A stretch of DNA of 64,000 bases from Eurosta solidaginis (taxonomy: Eukaryota; Arthropoda; Insecta; Diptera; Tephritidae). The stretch is taken from positions 287,405,693-287,469,692 of the forward strand of contig NC_090319.1 of the NCBI RefSeq assembly GCF_040869045.1, written 5' to 3'. How positions within the stretch are numbered: position 1 is the first letter of the stretch; the number at the start of each line of letters is the position of its first letter. The notes below the pieces were generated by a model. It did not search any database. It saw only the letters and a program-made list of their open reading frames with translations, and had not been told where the DNA came from. Position numbers and translations under genes: made by a program. Shown in pieces: positions 21,468 to 31,420 of this stretch.

Positions 21468-22166
21468 TTGTTGTTGTTGTTGTTGTAGCAATGCTCGCCC
21501 CACCTAACAGCCGCGACCGATCACAAATTGTCATCAATATCCTCTAACGGGAGTCCAATGAAACTTGCCGTTTCAACAGGGGTGGACCATAAGGAAATGG
21601 GTGTTAGAGGCGTTGGTTCCACATTACAATTGAAGAGATGGTTGGTGTCATGTGGGGACACATTGCAAGCGGGGCATTCATTTTGTATGTCGGGGTTGAT
21701 TCTGGATAGGTAAGAGTTTAACCTGTTACAGTATCCAGAACGAAGTTGAGCAAGAGTGACACGCGTTTCCCTGGAGAGTATGCGTTCCTCTTCCGCAAGT
21801 TTTGGATAATTTTCGTTAAGTACTGGATTCACCGGGCAATTCCCGGCATAAAGGTCCGACGCCTGTCTATGGAGTTCACCAAGGACTTGCTTGTGTTTTT
21901 TCACTTCATACGGCTGGGTTCTCAGGTGCCGTATTTCCTCAAAATGCTTACGGAAATGACTCCTTAAGCCCCTAGGCGGTGCTGGTTCATCAATCAGATG
22001 TCTGTTGGGATGCCCAGGTTTCTGGGTATTCAACAGGAACTGTTTGGTCAGCATCTCATTTCTCTCCCTGATGGGGAGTATTCTCGCCTCATTATGCAGG
22101 TGGTGTTCTGGGGACATAAGAAGACAGCCCGTGGCGATTCTGAGAGCAGTATTTTGGTGACCCCAT
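21468..22166 (-). mobile_element. 5'-truncated non-LTR retrotransposon with target duplication
   Basis: On the minus strand the insertion runs from coding sequence to a (CAA)n-type tail (TTG repeats at 21468-21487 on the plus strand). It is flanked by CTTGGTTTCCGG at 21456-21467 and 22167-22178, a 12-bp target duplication. Such length, 5' truncation and simple-repeat tail are hallmarks of target-primed reverse transcription. The encoded C-terminus resembles the LOA/jockey group. Confidence 0.85.
21521..22166 (-). pseudogene. Non-LTR ORF2 C-terminal region (LOA/jockey-like)
   Basis: An open frame of about 215 codons truncated at its 5' end by the insertion boundary; translation is already open upstream of the first Met (TALRIATGCLLMSPEHHLHNEA). 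It shows the region downstream of the reverse transcriptase, ending in LRSGYCNRLNSYLSRINPDI and the Cys/His motif CPACNVSPHDTNHLFNC, typical of jockey-superfamily ORF2 tails. The stop at 21521 precedes the 3' untranslated region and tail. The reading frame is undamaged, so this is a young insertion. Confidence 0.85.
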
Positions 22167-23214
22167 CTTGGTTTCCGGTCTTTGGAAGTGGTTTTATTCT
22201 TGCCATTCTCCGTTATTCAGGAATGGCAAAGGCTTTTAACGCCAAGTAGAAAAAATGTTCTAAACTGCTGATGCCCTCATTGCCAAGGTGTGTTGGCATC
22301 GGTATAGGTTATCCGTCTGGGTTTATTGATATGGAAGGCTTGGCGTTTTCGATATCTTCTTTAACCTCTGTTGAGGTAACGGTGAGGGTCGACTCGTCAT
22401 GCTTGTGTTTATGTGCCCGTTGATTTGGACGATATCTAGCATTATCAGTTGAAGTATGGATTGCAAACTGGCTACAGAAAGCACTCGCGCATTTCCTCGA
22501 GTCCGACAGACGTAATTCTAGTCGAGGAACCATTCTAAAACTGACTAGTATGATGAACGCCACAAAATTCTAGTCAAATAACTACTCATATACTAACTAG
22601 TATGAATAACCGCACAAAATTCTAGTCAATGAACTAGAATGTTTGCTGACTACTTTGGCTTTTGTCTGCAGGGTTAATATACTAGTCTCAGTTGGGTTGA
22701 AAAATTACTTGAAAATTGATAAATTAGCTCAAATTCATTTTATTCATTATATATCACATATAAAAAAGGTATGTACTGTGTAGACTAGTATATGTCTCAG
22801 CCGGGTTGAAAAATAAGATACTTGAAAATTGATAAATTAGCTCAAATTTATTTTATTCCTTATATTTCATATACATAAAAAGTGTGTATATATGTATATA
22901 CATATATAACTTTAAAATTTATCACTTCAATACATTATACTTTGAAATAAATTTTAATAAAAATATGTACATACATATGGGGTATTCCATCCCATTTCGA
23001 CCAATTTTGAACCCGACCCCTTTAGAATTGGCTGAAAGTTTTTCTTCTTTTTCTAGCTTATCCAACTCAAAAAAAGTTATGAATTTTTAAAAAAACACCG
23101 TTTTTGTTTTCAAAATGCTGTAACTTTTTCAAAAATTGACCGTTTGGGATCTTTTTTTTTTTTAATTTGTTTTTAAATGTACTTTTCGGAAAAAATTCAA
23201 AAAAATTTTTAAAG

Positions 23215-23665
23215 TTATTTTTTTTTTTTTTTTTTAATTTTTCAGTTTTTCGAGATTTTTTGAATTTGGCCTTTTTTTTCTCATAAAAACTTCAATCAAT
23301 TCTGCCATCATCCCCACTAATCCCGGAGTGGGCCGAGAATTTTTAAAGTTTTTTTTTTGTAATTTTTCAGTTTTTCGAGATTTTTCGAATTTCGCCCTTT
23401 TTTCTCATAGAAAAACTTCAATCAATTCTGCAATCATCCCCACTAATCCCGGAGTGGGCCAAGATTTTTTTGTTTATTTATTTAATTGAAAAAAAAACTT
23501 AAAAATTTTTTTTGCAAAAAATTCAAAAAAATGTTTAAAGTTTTTTTTTTTTGTAATTTTTCAGTTTTTCGAGATTTTTCGAATTTCGCCCTTTTTTTCT
23601 CATAAAAAAATTTCAATCAATTCTGCAATCATCCCCACTAATCCCGGAGTGGGCCAAGAAAAAAA
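23215..23665 (+). repeat. Internal tandem repeats of MITE copy 2
   Basis: Three units of about 115-185 bp spacing, each with CAGTTTTTCGAGATTTTT, CTTCAATCAATTCTG and CCCCACTAATCCCGGAGTGG. One inverted unit sits in the right arm at about 27385-27500. Confidence 0.75.
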
Positions 23666-23904
23666 AAACTTTAAAATTTTTTTTGTATTTTTACCGAAAA
23701 GTAAATTTAAAAACATATTTAAAAAAAAAAAAAATGATCCCAAACGGTCAATTTTTTAAAAGTTATAGCATTTTGAAAAAACACCGTTTTCCAACTCAAA
23801 ATAAGTTTTAAATATTTTGAAAAAAACGGTGTTTTTTCAAAATGCTATAACTTTTTCAAAAATTGATCGTTTGGGATCATTTTTTTTTTTTTTTAATATG
23901 TTTT

Positions 23905-26900
23905 TATACTCAGTTGAGCAGAGCTCACAGAGTATATTAAGTTTGATTGGATAACGGTTGGTTGTACATATATAAAGGAATCGAGATAGATATAGACTTC
24001 CATATATCAAAATAATCAGGATCGAAAAAAAATTTGATTGAGCCATGTCCGTCCGTCCGTCCGTCCGTCCGTCCCTCCGTCCGTCCGTTAACACGATAAC
24101 TTGAGTAAATTTTGAGTTATCTTGATGAAATTTGGTATGTAGGTTCCTGAGCACTCATCTCAGATCGCTATTTAAAACGAACGATATCGGACTATAACCA
24201 CGCCCACTTTTTCGATATCGAAAATTTCGAAAAACCGAAAAAGTGCGATAACTCATTACAAAAGACAGATAAAGCGACGAAACTTGGTAGATGGGTTGAA
24301 CTTATGACGCAGAATAGAAAATTAGTAAGATTTTGGACAATGGGCGTGGCACCGCCCACTTTTACAAGAAGGTAATTTGAAAGTTTTGCAAGCTGTAATT
24401 TGGCAGTCGTTGAAGATATCATGATGAAATTTGGCAGGAACGTTACTACTATTACTCTATATGTGCTAAATAAAAATTAACAAAATTGGATTAAGAACAC
24501 GCCCACTTTTTAAAAAAAAATTTTTTTAATAAGTAAATTAAGTCAAAATTCAACTCCAGTAATGATATGATGCAACAAAATACAAAAATAAAAGAAAATT
24601 TCAAAATGGGCGTGGCTCCGCCCATTTTCATTTAGTTTGTCTAGAATACTTTTATTGCCATAAGTCGAACAAAAATTTACCAATCCTTCTCAAATTTGGT
24701 AGGAGCATAGATTCTATGACGGTAACTGTTCTCTGTGAAAATCGGCGAAATCGGTGCAAGCCACGCCCAGTTTTTATACACAGTCCACCGTCTGTCCTTC
24801 CGCTCGGCCATTAACACAATAACTTGAGCAAAATCCGATATATCTTTACTAAACTTATCCCACGTACTTACCTGAGCTCACTTTTTCTTGGTATAAAAAA
24901 TGGGCGAAATCTGACCATAACCACGCCCACTTTATCGATATCGAAAATTACGAAAAATGAAAAAAATGCCATAATTCTATACCAAACACGAAAAAAGGGA
25001 TGAAACATGGTAACTGGATTGGTTTATTGACGCAAAATATAACTTTGGAAAAACCTTTGTAAAATGGGTGTGACACCTACCATATTAAGTAGAAGAAAAT
25101 GAAAAAGTTCTACAAGGCGAAATCAACAGCCCTTGGAATCTTGGCAGGAATACTGTTAGTGGTATTGCAATATAAATAAATTAGCAGTACCCGACAGATG
25201 ATTTTCTGGATCACCTGGTCCACATTTTGGTCGATATCGCGAGAACGCCTTCACATATACATCTAAGGGCCACTCGCTTTTAAAACCCTCATTAATACCT
25301 TTAATTTGATATCCATATCGTACAAAAACATACCAGAGTCACCCCTGTCCCACCCTAATGGCGATATCTCGAAAAGGCGTCCACCTATAGACCTAATGCC
25401 CCCTCCCTCTTAAAATGCTCAGTAACACCTTTCGTTTGATACCCATATCGTACAAACATTCTAGAGTCACCCCTGGCCCACCCTAATGGCGATATCTCGA
25501 AAAGGCGTCCACCTATAGACCTAGTGTCCACTCCCTCTTAAAATGCTCAGTAACACCTTTCGTTTGATACCCATATCGTACAAACATTCTAGAGTCACCC
25601 CTGGCCCACCCTAATGGCGATATCTCGAAAAGGCGTCCACCTATAGACCTAATGCCCACTCCCTCTTAAAATGCTCAGTAACAGCTTTCGTTTGATACCC
25701 ATATCGTACAAACATTCTAGAGTCACACCTGGCCCACCCTAATGGCGATATTTCGAAAAGGCGTCCACCTATAGAACTAAGGATTACTCCCTTTTAAAAT
25801 ACTCATTACCACCTTTCATTTGATACCCATATCGTACAAACACATTCTAGAGTCACCCTGGCCCACCCTAATGGCGATATCTCGAAAAGGCGTCCACCTA
25901 TAGACCTAATGTCCACTCCCACTTAAAATGCTCAGTAACACCTTTCGTTTGATACCCATATCGTACAAACATTCTAGAGTCACCCCTGGCCCACCCTAAT
26001 GGCGATATCTCGAAAAGGCGTCCACCTATAGACCTAATGTCCACTCCCTCTTAAAATGCTCAGTAACACCTTTCGTTTGATACCCATATCGTACAAACAT
26101 TCTAGAGTCACCCCTGTCCCACCCTAATGGCGATATCTCGAAAAGGCGTCCACCTATAGACCTAATGCCCACTCCCTCTTAAAATGCTCTGTAACACCTT
26201 TCGTTTGATACCCATATCGTACAAACATTCTAGAGTCACACCTGGCCCACCCTAATGGCGATATCTCGAAAAGGCGTCCACCTATAGAACTAAGGATTAC
26301 TCCCTTTTAAAATACTCATTACCACCTTTCATTTGATACCCATATCGTACAAACACATTCTAGAGTCACCCTGGCCCACCCTAATGGCGATATCTCGAAA
26401 AGGCGTCCACCTATAGACCTAATGCCCACTCCCTCTTAAAATGCTCAGTAACACCTTTCGTTTGATACCCATACCGTACAAACATTCTAGAGTCACCCTT
26501 GGTCCAGCTTTATGGCGATATCTCGAAAAGGCGTCCACCTATAGAACTAAGGATTACTCCCTTTTAAAATACTCATTACCACCTTTCATTTGATACCCAT
26601 ATCGTACAAACACATTCTAGAGTCACCCCTGGCCCACCCTAATGGCGATATCTCGAAAAGGCGTCCACCTATAGACCTAATGCCCACTCCCTCTTAAAAT
26701 GCTCAGTAACACCTTTCGTTTGATACCCATATCGTACAAACATTCTAGAGTCACCCCTGGCCCACCCTAATGGCGATATCTCGAAAGGGCGTCCACCTAT
26801 AGACCTAATGCCCACTCCCTCTTAAAATGCTCAGTAACACCTTTCGTTTGATGCACATATCGTACAGACACCCCTGGTGGAACACCCCCTATGGAACTAA

Positions 26901-27322
26901 GGATCACTCCTTTTCAAAATACTCATTAACAGCTTTCATTTGATACCCATATCGTACAAACACATTATAGAATCACCCCTGGTCCACCTTAATGGGGACA
27001 TCTCGAAAAGGCGTCCACCGATAGACCTAAGGCCCACTCCCTTTTAAAATGCTCAGTAACACCTTTCATTTGATACCCATATCGTACAAACAAATTCTAG
27101 AGTCAGCCCTGGTCTACCTTTATGGCGATATCCCTAAATGGCGTTCATCCATAGAACTATGGCCTACTCTCTCTTAAAATACTCTTTAATTTTCATTTGA
27201 TACACATGTTATACAACCACATTCCAGGGTTACCCCAGATTGATTTTCCTTATTTTGTCTCCATAGCTCTCAACTGAGTATGTTATGTTCGGTTACACCC
27301 GAACTTAGCCTTCCTTACTTGT
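23905..27322 (+). mobile_element. Rolling-circle-like element (TACTCAGTTGAG family), copy 2
   Basis: Starts ATACTCAGTTGAGCAGAG with a perfect TATACTC/GAGTATA end hairpin and ends with CTCAACTGAGTAT (27269-27281), the GTTCGG/CCGAAC hairpin and CTTACTTGTT. The host MITE sequence continues without duplication: TATGTTTTT before and AAATTTACTTTTCGG after join to the uninterrupted form seen at 23165-23190. This fits insertion between two T residues with no target duplication, as known for Helentron-type elements. No protein is encoded. Confidence 0.82.
25220..27180 (+). repeat. 128-bp tandem array with higher-order pattern
   Basis: About 15 units of 128 to 130 bp (starts of GGCGTCC at 25376, 25504, 25632 are exactly 128 apart). 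Two unit types occur: type A with ACCTAATG..CACTCCCTCTTAAAATGCT and type B with AACTAAGGATTACTCCC. From 25376 the order is A A A B A A A B A B A A, so groups of four were amplified together. Confidence 0.88.
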
Positions 27323-27344
27323 TAAATTTACTTTTCGGAAAAAA

Positions 27345-27500
27345 TACAAAAAAAATTTTAAAGTTTTTTTTTCAATTAAATAAATAAAAAAAAAATCTTG
27401 GCCCACTCCGGGATTAGTGGGGATGATTGCAGAATTGATTGAAGTTTTTTTATGAGAAAAAAAAGGGCGAAATTCGAAAAATCTCGAAAAACTGAAAAAT
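27345..27500 (-). repeat. Right-arm internal repeat of MITE copy 2
   Basis: Inverse of the left-arm unit: CCACTCCGGGATTAGTGGGG and CAGAATTGATTGAAG followed by AAAATCTCGAAAAACTG-type sequence. Confidence 0.7.
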
Positions 27501-27809
27501 TACAAAAAAAAAATTTAAACATTTTTTTGAAGTTTTTGCGAAAAGTACATTTAAAAAAAAATTACAAAAAAAAGATCACAAACGTTCAATTTTTGAAAAA
27601 GTTATAGCATTTTGGAAACAAAAACCGTGTTTTTTTTAAAATTCATAACTTTTTTTGAGTTGGATGAAAAAATTGGAAAAAATTCTGAAAAACGTCTTTC
27701 GTAAGCTAGAAAAAGAAGAAAAACTGTCAGCCAATTCTAAAGGGGTCGGGTTCAAAATTTGTCGAAATGGGATGGAATACCCCATATATATATAAACTAA
27801 AAAGTAACG

Positions 27810-28074
27810 GAATAACACATGCCGATTTTGTGATCGATCAGCGGAGACGGCGGACCATATCCTCCTGGAATGTGATGCAATCCCAAGACGCAGTGCCAAG
27901 TTTATGGGTTCACCATGGCCAGAACATTCCCACATTAAATCCCTCAATCCAAGAGAACTGCTAGGGTTATTCATGGAAGTGGGCTGGGGTGAGGTGCTGA
28001 CCAATGGTCGCAGTGCAATGCTCAATAAATTATCTATCTATCTAACTGAGAAGGAACGAACCACTCGTGGTTGA
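27810..28074 (+). pseudogene. Captured non-LTR ORF2 tail, outer X copy
   Basis: The best preserved of three copies. In one frame it reads TCRFCDRSAETADHILLECD, then KFMGSPWPEHSHIKSLNPRE and LNKLSIYLTEKERTTRG before a stop at 28072-28074. The CxxC..H..C motif is that of jockey-superfamily ORF2 C-termini. About 85 residues remain; there is no reverse transcriptase. All three X copies carry this piece at the same internal position, so it has been amplified as part of X. Confidence 0.8.
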
Positions 28075-28732
28075 CTGTGTCAAAACAGGCAAAGCTTCAC
28101 TAGCACCGTCCTATTATGAGTGTTAATGGAGTTCAGATTTGTGGTAGTAATATGCACTTTACGGAAGACATGCGGATGGCTGGATAACCGAAGAGTTTCA
28201 TTTAATTGAGGGAATCATAACGGCTTTAGATGTTTTCGTTACTGACTAAAGGGATAATATCGGTAGATACCGGCTGGGATTCCGGCCTTTCTCTGTTATT
28301 CTGGAATGGCAAAGACTTTTAATGACAAGTAGAAGAAATGTGTTAAGCTGCTAATGCCCTCATGGCCAAGGTGTTTTGGCACCGGCATAGGTTCTCCGTC
28401 TGGGACTATTGTTTTAGAAAGCTTGGTCTTTTCAATGTGGTCTTTAACCTCTGTTGAAGTAACGGTGAGGGTCGACTCGTCATGCTTGTGATTATATGCC
28501 AGTTGATTTGGATCATATCTAGCATTGTCAACTGAAGTATGCATTGTAAATTGGCTACAGAAAATACTCGCGCATTTCCTCGATTCTGACAGACGAAAAT
28601 CTAGTCCAATATATTATTCACATTCTAACCAGTATGAATAACACCACAAAATTATAGTTAATGAACTATAATGTTTTCTAATTTTGTATATAATAAGCTG
28701 TTTTCTGTCTACTTTGGCTTTTGACTGCAGGG
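28075..28732 (+). other. X element right segment, no gene
   Basis: Conserved right third of X: CACTAGCACCGTCCTA, GGCTGGATAACCGAAGAG, TCGCGCATTTCCTCGA, then ACTAGAAT-rich repeats before the terminus. Parallel to 21256-22673 (minus the non-LTR insertion) and inverted to 18371-18790. I see no coding frame. Confidence 0.65.
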
Positions 28733-28744
28733 AATTAGATAAAA

Positions 28745-29095
28745 ATTTGGAAATTTTGAATTTTGAGATCGGTTTTTAATTAACTTCTTGGTGAGCTAGA
28801 GTCTTGACATGTTCAAACTTAATTCAGAGGCCGATGACAGTATAAAACGCATAACAAACAGTTTCGCTGGGGAGCGCACAGCTTGAGATATTTAGAAAAA
28901 TCGTACGGAACGGATGGAATCTTGCGATCGATTTTTAAATAACTTCTCATCGAGTTACAAAAGTGAAACTTCATATATAGGTTTAGACACCGTGACAAAG
29001 GAAAAAAAATTCCGTTAGGTGGCGAAAGGTTCGAAATAATTAGATGAGAATTTGAAAAATTTTGATTTTTGATATAGATTCGCTAAACACTTCTG
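28745..29095 (+). repeat. Dispersed repeat D, copy 1
   Basis: Matches 52795-53105 on the opposite strand through GAGGCCGATGACAGTATAAA, ATATTTAGAAAAATCGTACG and CGATTTTTAAATAACTTC. It consists of two or more diverged modules, each ending near the ATTTTTAA.TAACTTCT motif. Unknown origin; no coding frame. Confidence 0.75.
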
Positions 29096-29237
29096 AGAGG
29101 CGACGCCGATTAGAAAAACTTTTTTCTAATTAAAAAACTGTTTTCTACATTTTTGATGTTACTCTGCCCGGGAGTTGAACCCAGGACCTTCGGGGTTGTA
29201 GGCGGAGCATGCTACCATAACACCACGGCGGCCACCT
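29096..29237 (-). repeat. tRNA-derived SINE, head and 5' body
   Basis: On the minus strand: GGCCGCCGTGGTGTTATGGT, an A-box-like TGGTAGCATGC and a perfect B box GGTTCAACTCC, spaced as in a polymerase III tRNA promoter, followed by CGGGCAGAGTAACATC and an AT-rich body. The anticodon arm does not fold cleanly as a functional tRNA, and a second decayed copy lies 2.2 kb away, so this is a SINE rather than a tRNA gene. I recall this head from tephritid genomes. Confidence 0.75.
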
Positions 29238-29387
29238 CGATCAATTATAGCTTCTGTAAATTTTTGGGTGAAAGTGCCTGCTGAAATTAAAATTTTATTT
29301 ATGGCAAATACAAGAAGCTTATTAAGCGTTTATAATGACATTTACGTATAAAATTTCTCTTATAGGAGCCTAATAAGCCTATTTGAT
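29238..29387 (-). repeat. Sequence shared upstream of both SINE heads
   Basis: AAGTGCCTGCTGAAATTAAA and TTTATTTATGGCAAATACAA occur here and again at 31445-31490, next to the second SINE head. Either it is an extended 5' part of the SINE unit or both copies come from one duplicated segment. Confidence 0.6.
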
Positions 29388-30490
29388 TAATAACTATAAT
29401 GGAAAGTTTTAATTAGTTAAACAAACAGATTCATATTGACGCATATATCAGCGAAATGAAATGAACGCAGGCTTTGACGAAACATTTTGCTATACTTTTT
29501 CAATAGAAAATTTCCTAGTAATTGTTTGTTTTATGTATGTATATTTGCACAATTTAATTGTGTTATCAAACGGTATACAATGGTATACTTAATTAGTTTT
29601 ATCTGTTTCCAAACTGCTAATAGGGTCTATTGTATACTGCCAAATAACAGAGTTGGGAAAAGTGCACAAAATTTTCATGAACAACAGTGCTCGAACTTAA
29701 ATAGACAGACATAATCAATATCTTTCGTTAAGTGTTAATAAGGCGTTAATTTTTAATTTTTTTTAAAACCGCGTCTTGATATACCAATATATGATCTTGA
29801 AAAATCTTGGAAAAAGTAGCAAGATCGTCCAGAAAATAATCTTTAAATAATCCGAACAAACCGCGAAATACTCGCAGTCACAGAGATAAGCACACGGTGA
29901 TAAACAGAAGGAAGGATATAGTGGAGTTCTTAAAAAAGATGGATCCAATACGCCCCTGAAATCCTTTTTTTAATGATCTTGAAATAGTTCCGAAAACAAC
30001 GAACAAAACCGGCGATAGTTAAAAAATTCGGTGGCAGTTCTTCCGATATGATTCCCTAAAAAAGCGTGAAATACTTTCGAATATAATCCTGAAACTATAT
30101 GGAGTTAATTCCCAAAAAGTGTCGACGACATTATTACGAAAACAATCCAGAAACGAATTTGAAACAGCCCCAAGAAGATGTCGAACACCGTCTCTTAACG
30201 GTCCCTAAATAGTCGTAGAAAAATTTGAAGTGGCCCCGAAATTGTTCCTCAAATAGTCCCTATTAAAGGCCCAATAGTCTCAAAGTATCTAATCTATAAA
30301 AAGTACTGAAACGATTTCGAGCACAATCCCGAAATAATCTTGAGGTGTTCTAAAAGTAGTCCCGAAAAGATTCCATACACCGTTTCGAACTGGCCCAAAT
30401 AGTTCCGATTTCATCCTGAAAAATATCTCAAACTGTCTTGATATATTCTCTGGAGTACGGAAATGGTCCCGGAATGATCAAAAACTTTGA
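29388..30490 (+). repeat. Dispersed repeat AB, most complete copy
   Basis: Contains both halves in order: B (CTATAATGGAAAGTTTTAAT, TATCTGTTTCCAAACTGCTA, CAATATCTTTCGTTAAGTG) then A (GATCTTGAAAAA, AGAAGGAAGGATATAGTGGA, CGGTGGCAGTTCTTCCG, AACTATATGGAGTTAATTCC, AAAGTATCTAATCTAT, GGAATGATC). This copy defines the unit of about 1.1 kb. No frame, TIR or LTR is evident. Confidence 0.8.
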
Positions 30491-30505
30491 ACCGTGCATA
30501 CATCT

Positions 30506-31090
30506 TCTATATATATAAAATTTAAATTATGTAAGTACATATGTAGGTATAGATCGGGTTGCGTCCTAATCGGATCGACCGATCACAACCAAATTTGCAC
30601 AACCCACCAGGCACCTTCCAAGGATTATCATAGGCTAAAAATAATTTTGATATATAAAATGTTCGTAACACCTCCCATACAAATGGAAACTTTGGTACTG
30701 CATTACTCTGAAGGTATTCATGCTAGAACATTGAAATTCAGTAAGGAGTTATATGAGGTCAATCCCCAACACCACAAAGAAAATCTGGGAAGAGGGAGAA
30801 GGGAGCGTGGCACCTCTCATACAAATGGAGTATACTGCATAACTCTGGATGTAGCAATGGTAGGATAATGAAAATTGGTAAGTTGACGTTAAGTCCTAAC
30901 ACCTCCAGTAAAATATGCAATTGAGGAAAAGGGGGAGTTGCAACTTCCCTACAAATGGTATTTTTCAGAATTATGACTGCCGTACAGACTTAGGTTATTT
31001 TAACAGCTACATTTTGACTACAGAGTTGAGTTTGACTGTTATTCCTTTTGGACGTTTAGCGATCTGCCACCGTTAAATTTGTTTGTTAAC
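30506..31090 (+). mobile_element. Helitron 5' end fragment
   Basis: Starts TCTATATATATAAAATTTAA, followed by GTAGGTATAGATCGGGTTGC and CGGATCGACCGATCA. The start resembles the Helitron at 33266 (TCTATATATATAAAATAGG) and the interior resembles 31290-31340. No 3' hairpin/CTAG end is found, so it is truncated or the end lies in decayed DNA. ACACCTCCCATACAAATGG recurs twice in variant form downstream. Confidence 0.6.
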
Positions 31091-31111
31091 TTCAGTCTAT
31101 CTACACTTATA

Positions 31112-31345
31112 TCTATATATGTGACCCGGTCTATGAAGAGGTGGCTTATATCTCAAAAAAGAAATTGCGAGAAACAGCTGTTAAAAATAAACAATGCATT
31201 TCTTCAGTTTCTTAGTAGTATAAATTTTTTTTTTAGTTATAAGCCAGCCACCTTTTCATAGACCGGGTCACATATATAAAATTATGTATGTATGTAGGTA
31301 TAGATCCGGCTGCCTCCTAAACAGATCGACCGATCACCAGCCACT
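31112..31345 (+). mobile_element. Second Helitron 5' end fragment, interrupted by a MITE
   Basis: TCTATATAT at 31112 and, after the MITE, ATATATAAAATTATGTATGT with GGTATAGATCCGGCTGCC and CAGATCGACCGATCA. Without the MITE the Helitron 5' end is continuous. Confidence 0.65.
31121..31271. mobile_element. 151-bp MITE with long TIRs
   Basis: Left end GTGACCCGGTCTATGAAGAG and right end its inverse finishing GACCGGGTCAC; the inverted arms run about 33 bp to GGTGGCTTAT / ATAAGCC.GCCACC. It is flanked by ATAT-type duplications, ambiguous because the target is a TA run. The interior matches part of the longer element at 4731-5144, its likely source. Confidence 0.85.
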
Positions 31346-31359
31346 GGAAACCTTCCGAG

Positions 31360-31420
31360 AGTTGAACCTAGGAGCTAGGCGGATCATGCTATCACAACAC
31401 CACGGCGGCCGCCTCAATCA
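31360..31420 (-). repeat. tRNA-derived SINE head, decayed
   Basis: Minus strand GGCCGCCGTGGTGTTGTGAT with B box AGGTTCAACTCTC. The body after the B box is missing. Confidence 0.65.

Larger units (their letters stand above)
18040..22673 (+). mobile_element. Element X, middle copy (inserted in outer X)
   Basis: Left end CCCTGCAGTCAAACC at 18040, right end GGCTTTTGTCTGCAGGG at 22673. Deleting it joins CATCAGCATCCTACTAT to TTAATATACTAG, which restores the minisatellite/AT junction seen intact at 20285-20320. It contains an inner X copy (18371-20193), a foldback MITE (20409-20822) and a non-LTR insertion (21468-22166). Confidence 0.78.
22979..27783. mobile_element. Palindromic MITE (GGGGTATTCC family), copy 2, split
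   Basis: Left arm GGGGTATTCCATCCCATTTC at 22979, right arm its inverse ending 27783. The interior is larger than copy 1: it has tandem blocks with CCCCACTAATCCCGGAGTGG. The rolling-circle-like element 23905-27322 is inserted inside it. ATACATAT/ATATATAT flank the ends (7 of 8 matching). Confidence 0.82.
17680..28732 (+). mobile_element. Element X, outermost copy (nested)
   Basis: Left end CTGCAGTCAAACCAACTAG at 17682, right end TTTGGCTTTTGACTGCAGG at about 28732; the two share the inverted terminus CTGCAGTCAAA. Element order is a 39-bp minisatellite, AT-rich middle, captured non-LTR tail (27810-28074), then a segment ending CTACTTTGGCTTTTGACTGCAG. Its minisatellite is interrupted at 18039/22674 by a second X copy and its middle by a palindromic MITE (22979-27783). 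The outer flanks do not show a clean target duplication. I do not recognise a transposase. A TIR element mobilised in trans is the simplest reading. Confidence 0.75.

Noticed and set aside
17680..22673. X first considered as one large foldback element with ~1-kb arms
   Set aside because: The inverted arms are explained better by an inner X copy in opposite orientation inside a middle copy, because the ends, the TA duplication and the restored minisatellite junction all fit nesting.
29170..29237. Minus-strand sequence with A box and perfect B box that looks like a tRNA gene
   Set aside because: The arms do not form a convincing anticodon stem, a decayed copy lies nearby with shared flanks, and the body continues as in a SINE. 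Called a tRNA-derived SINE.
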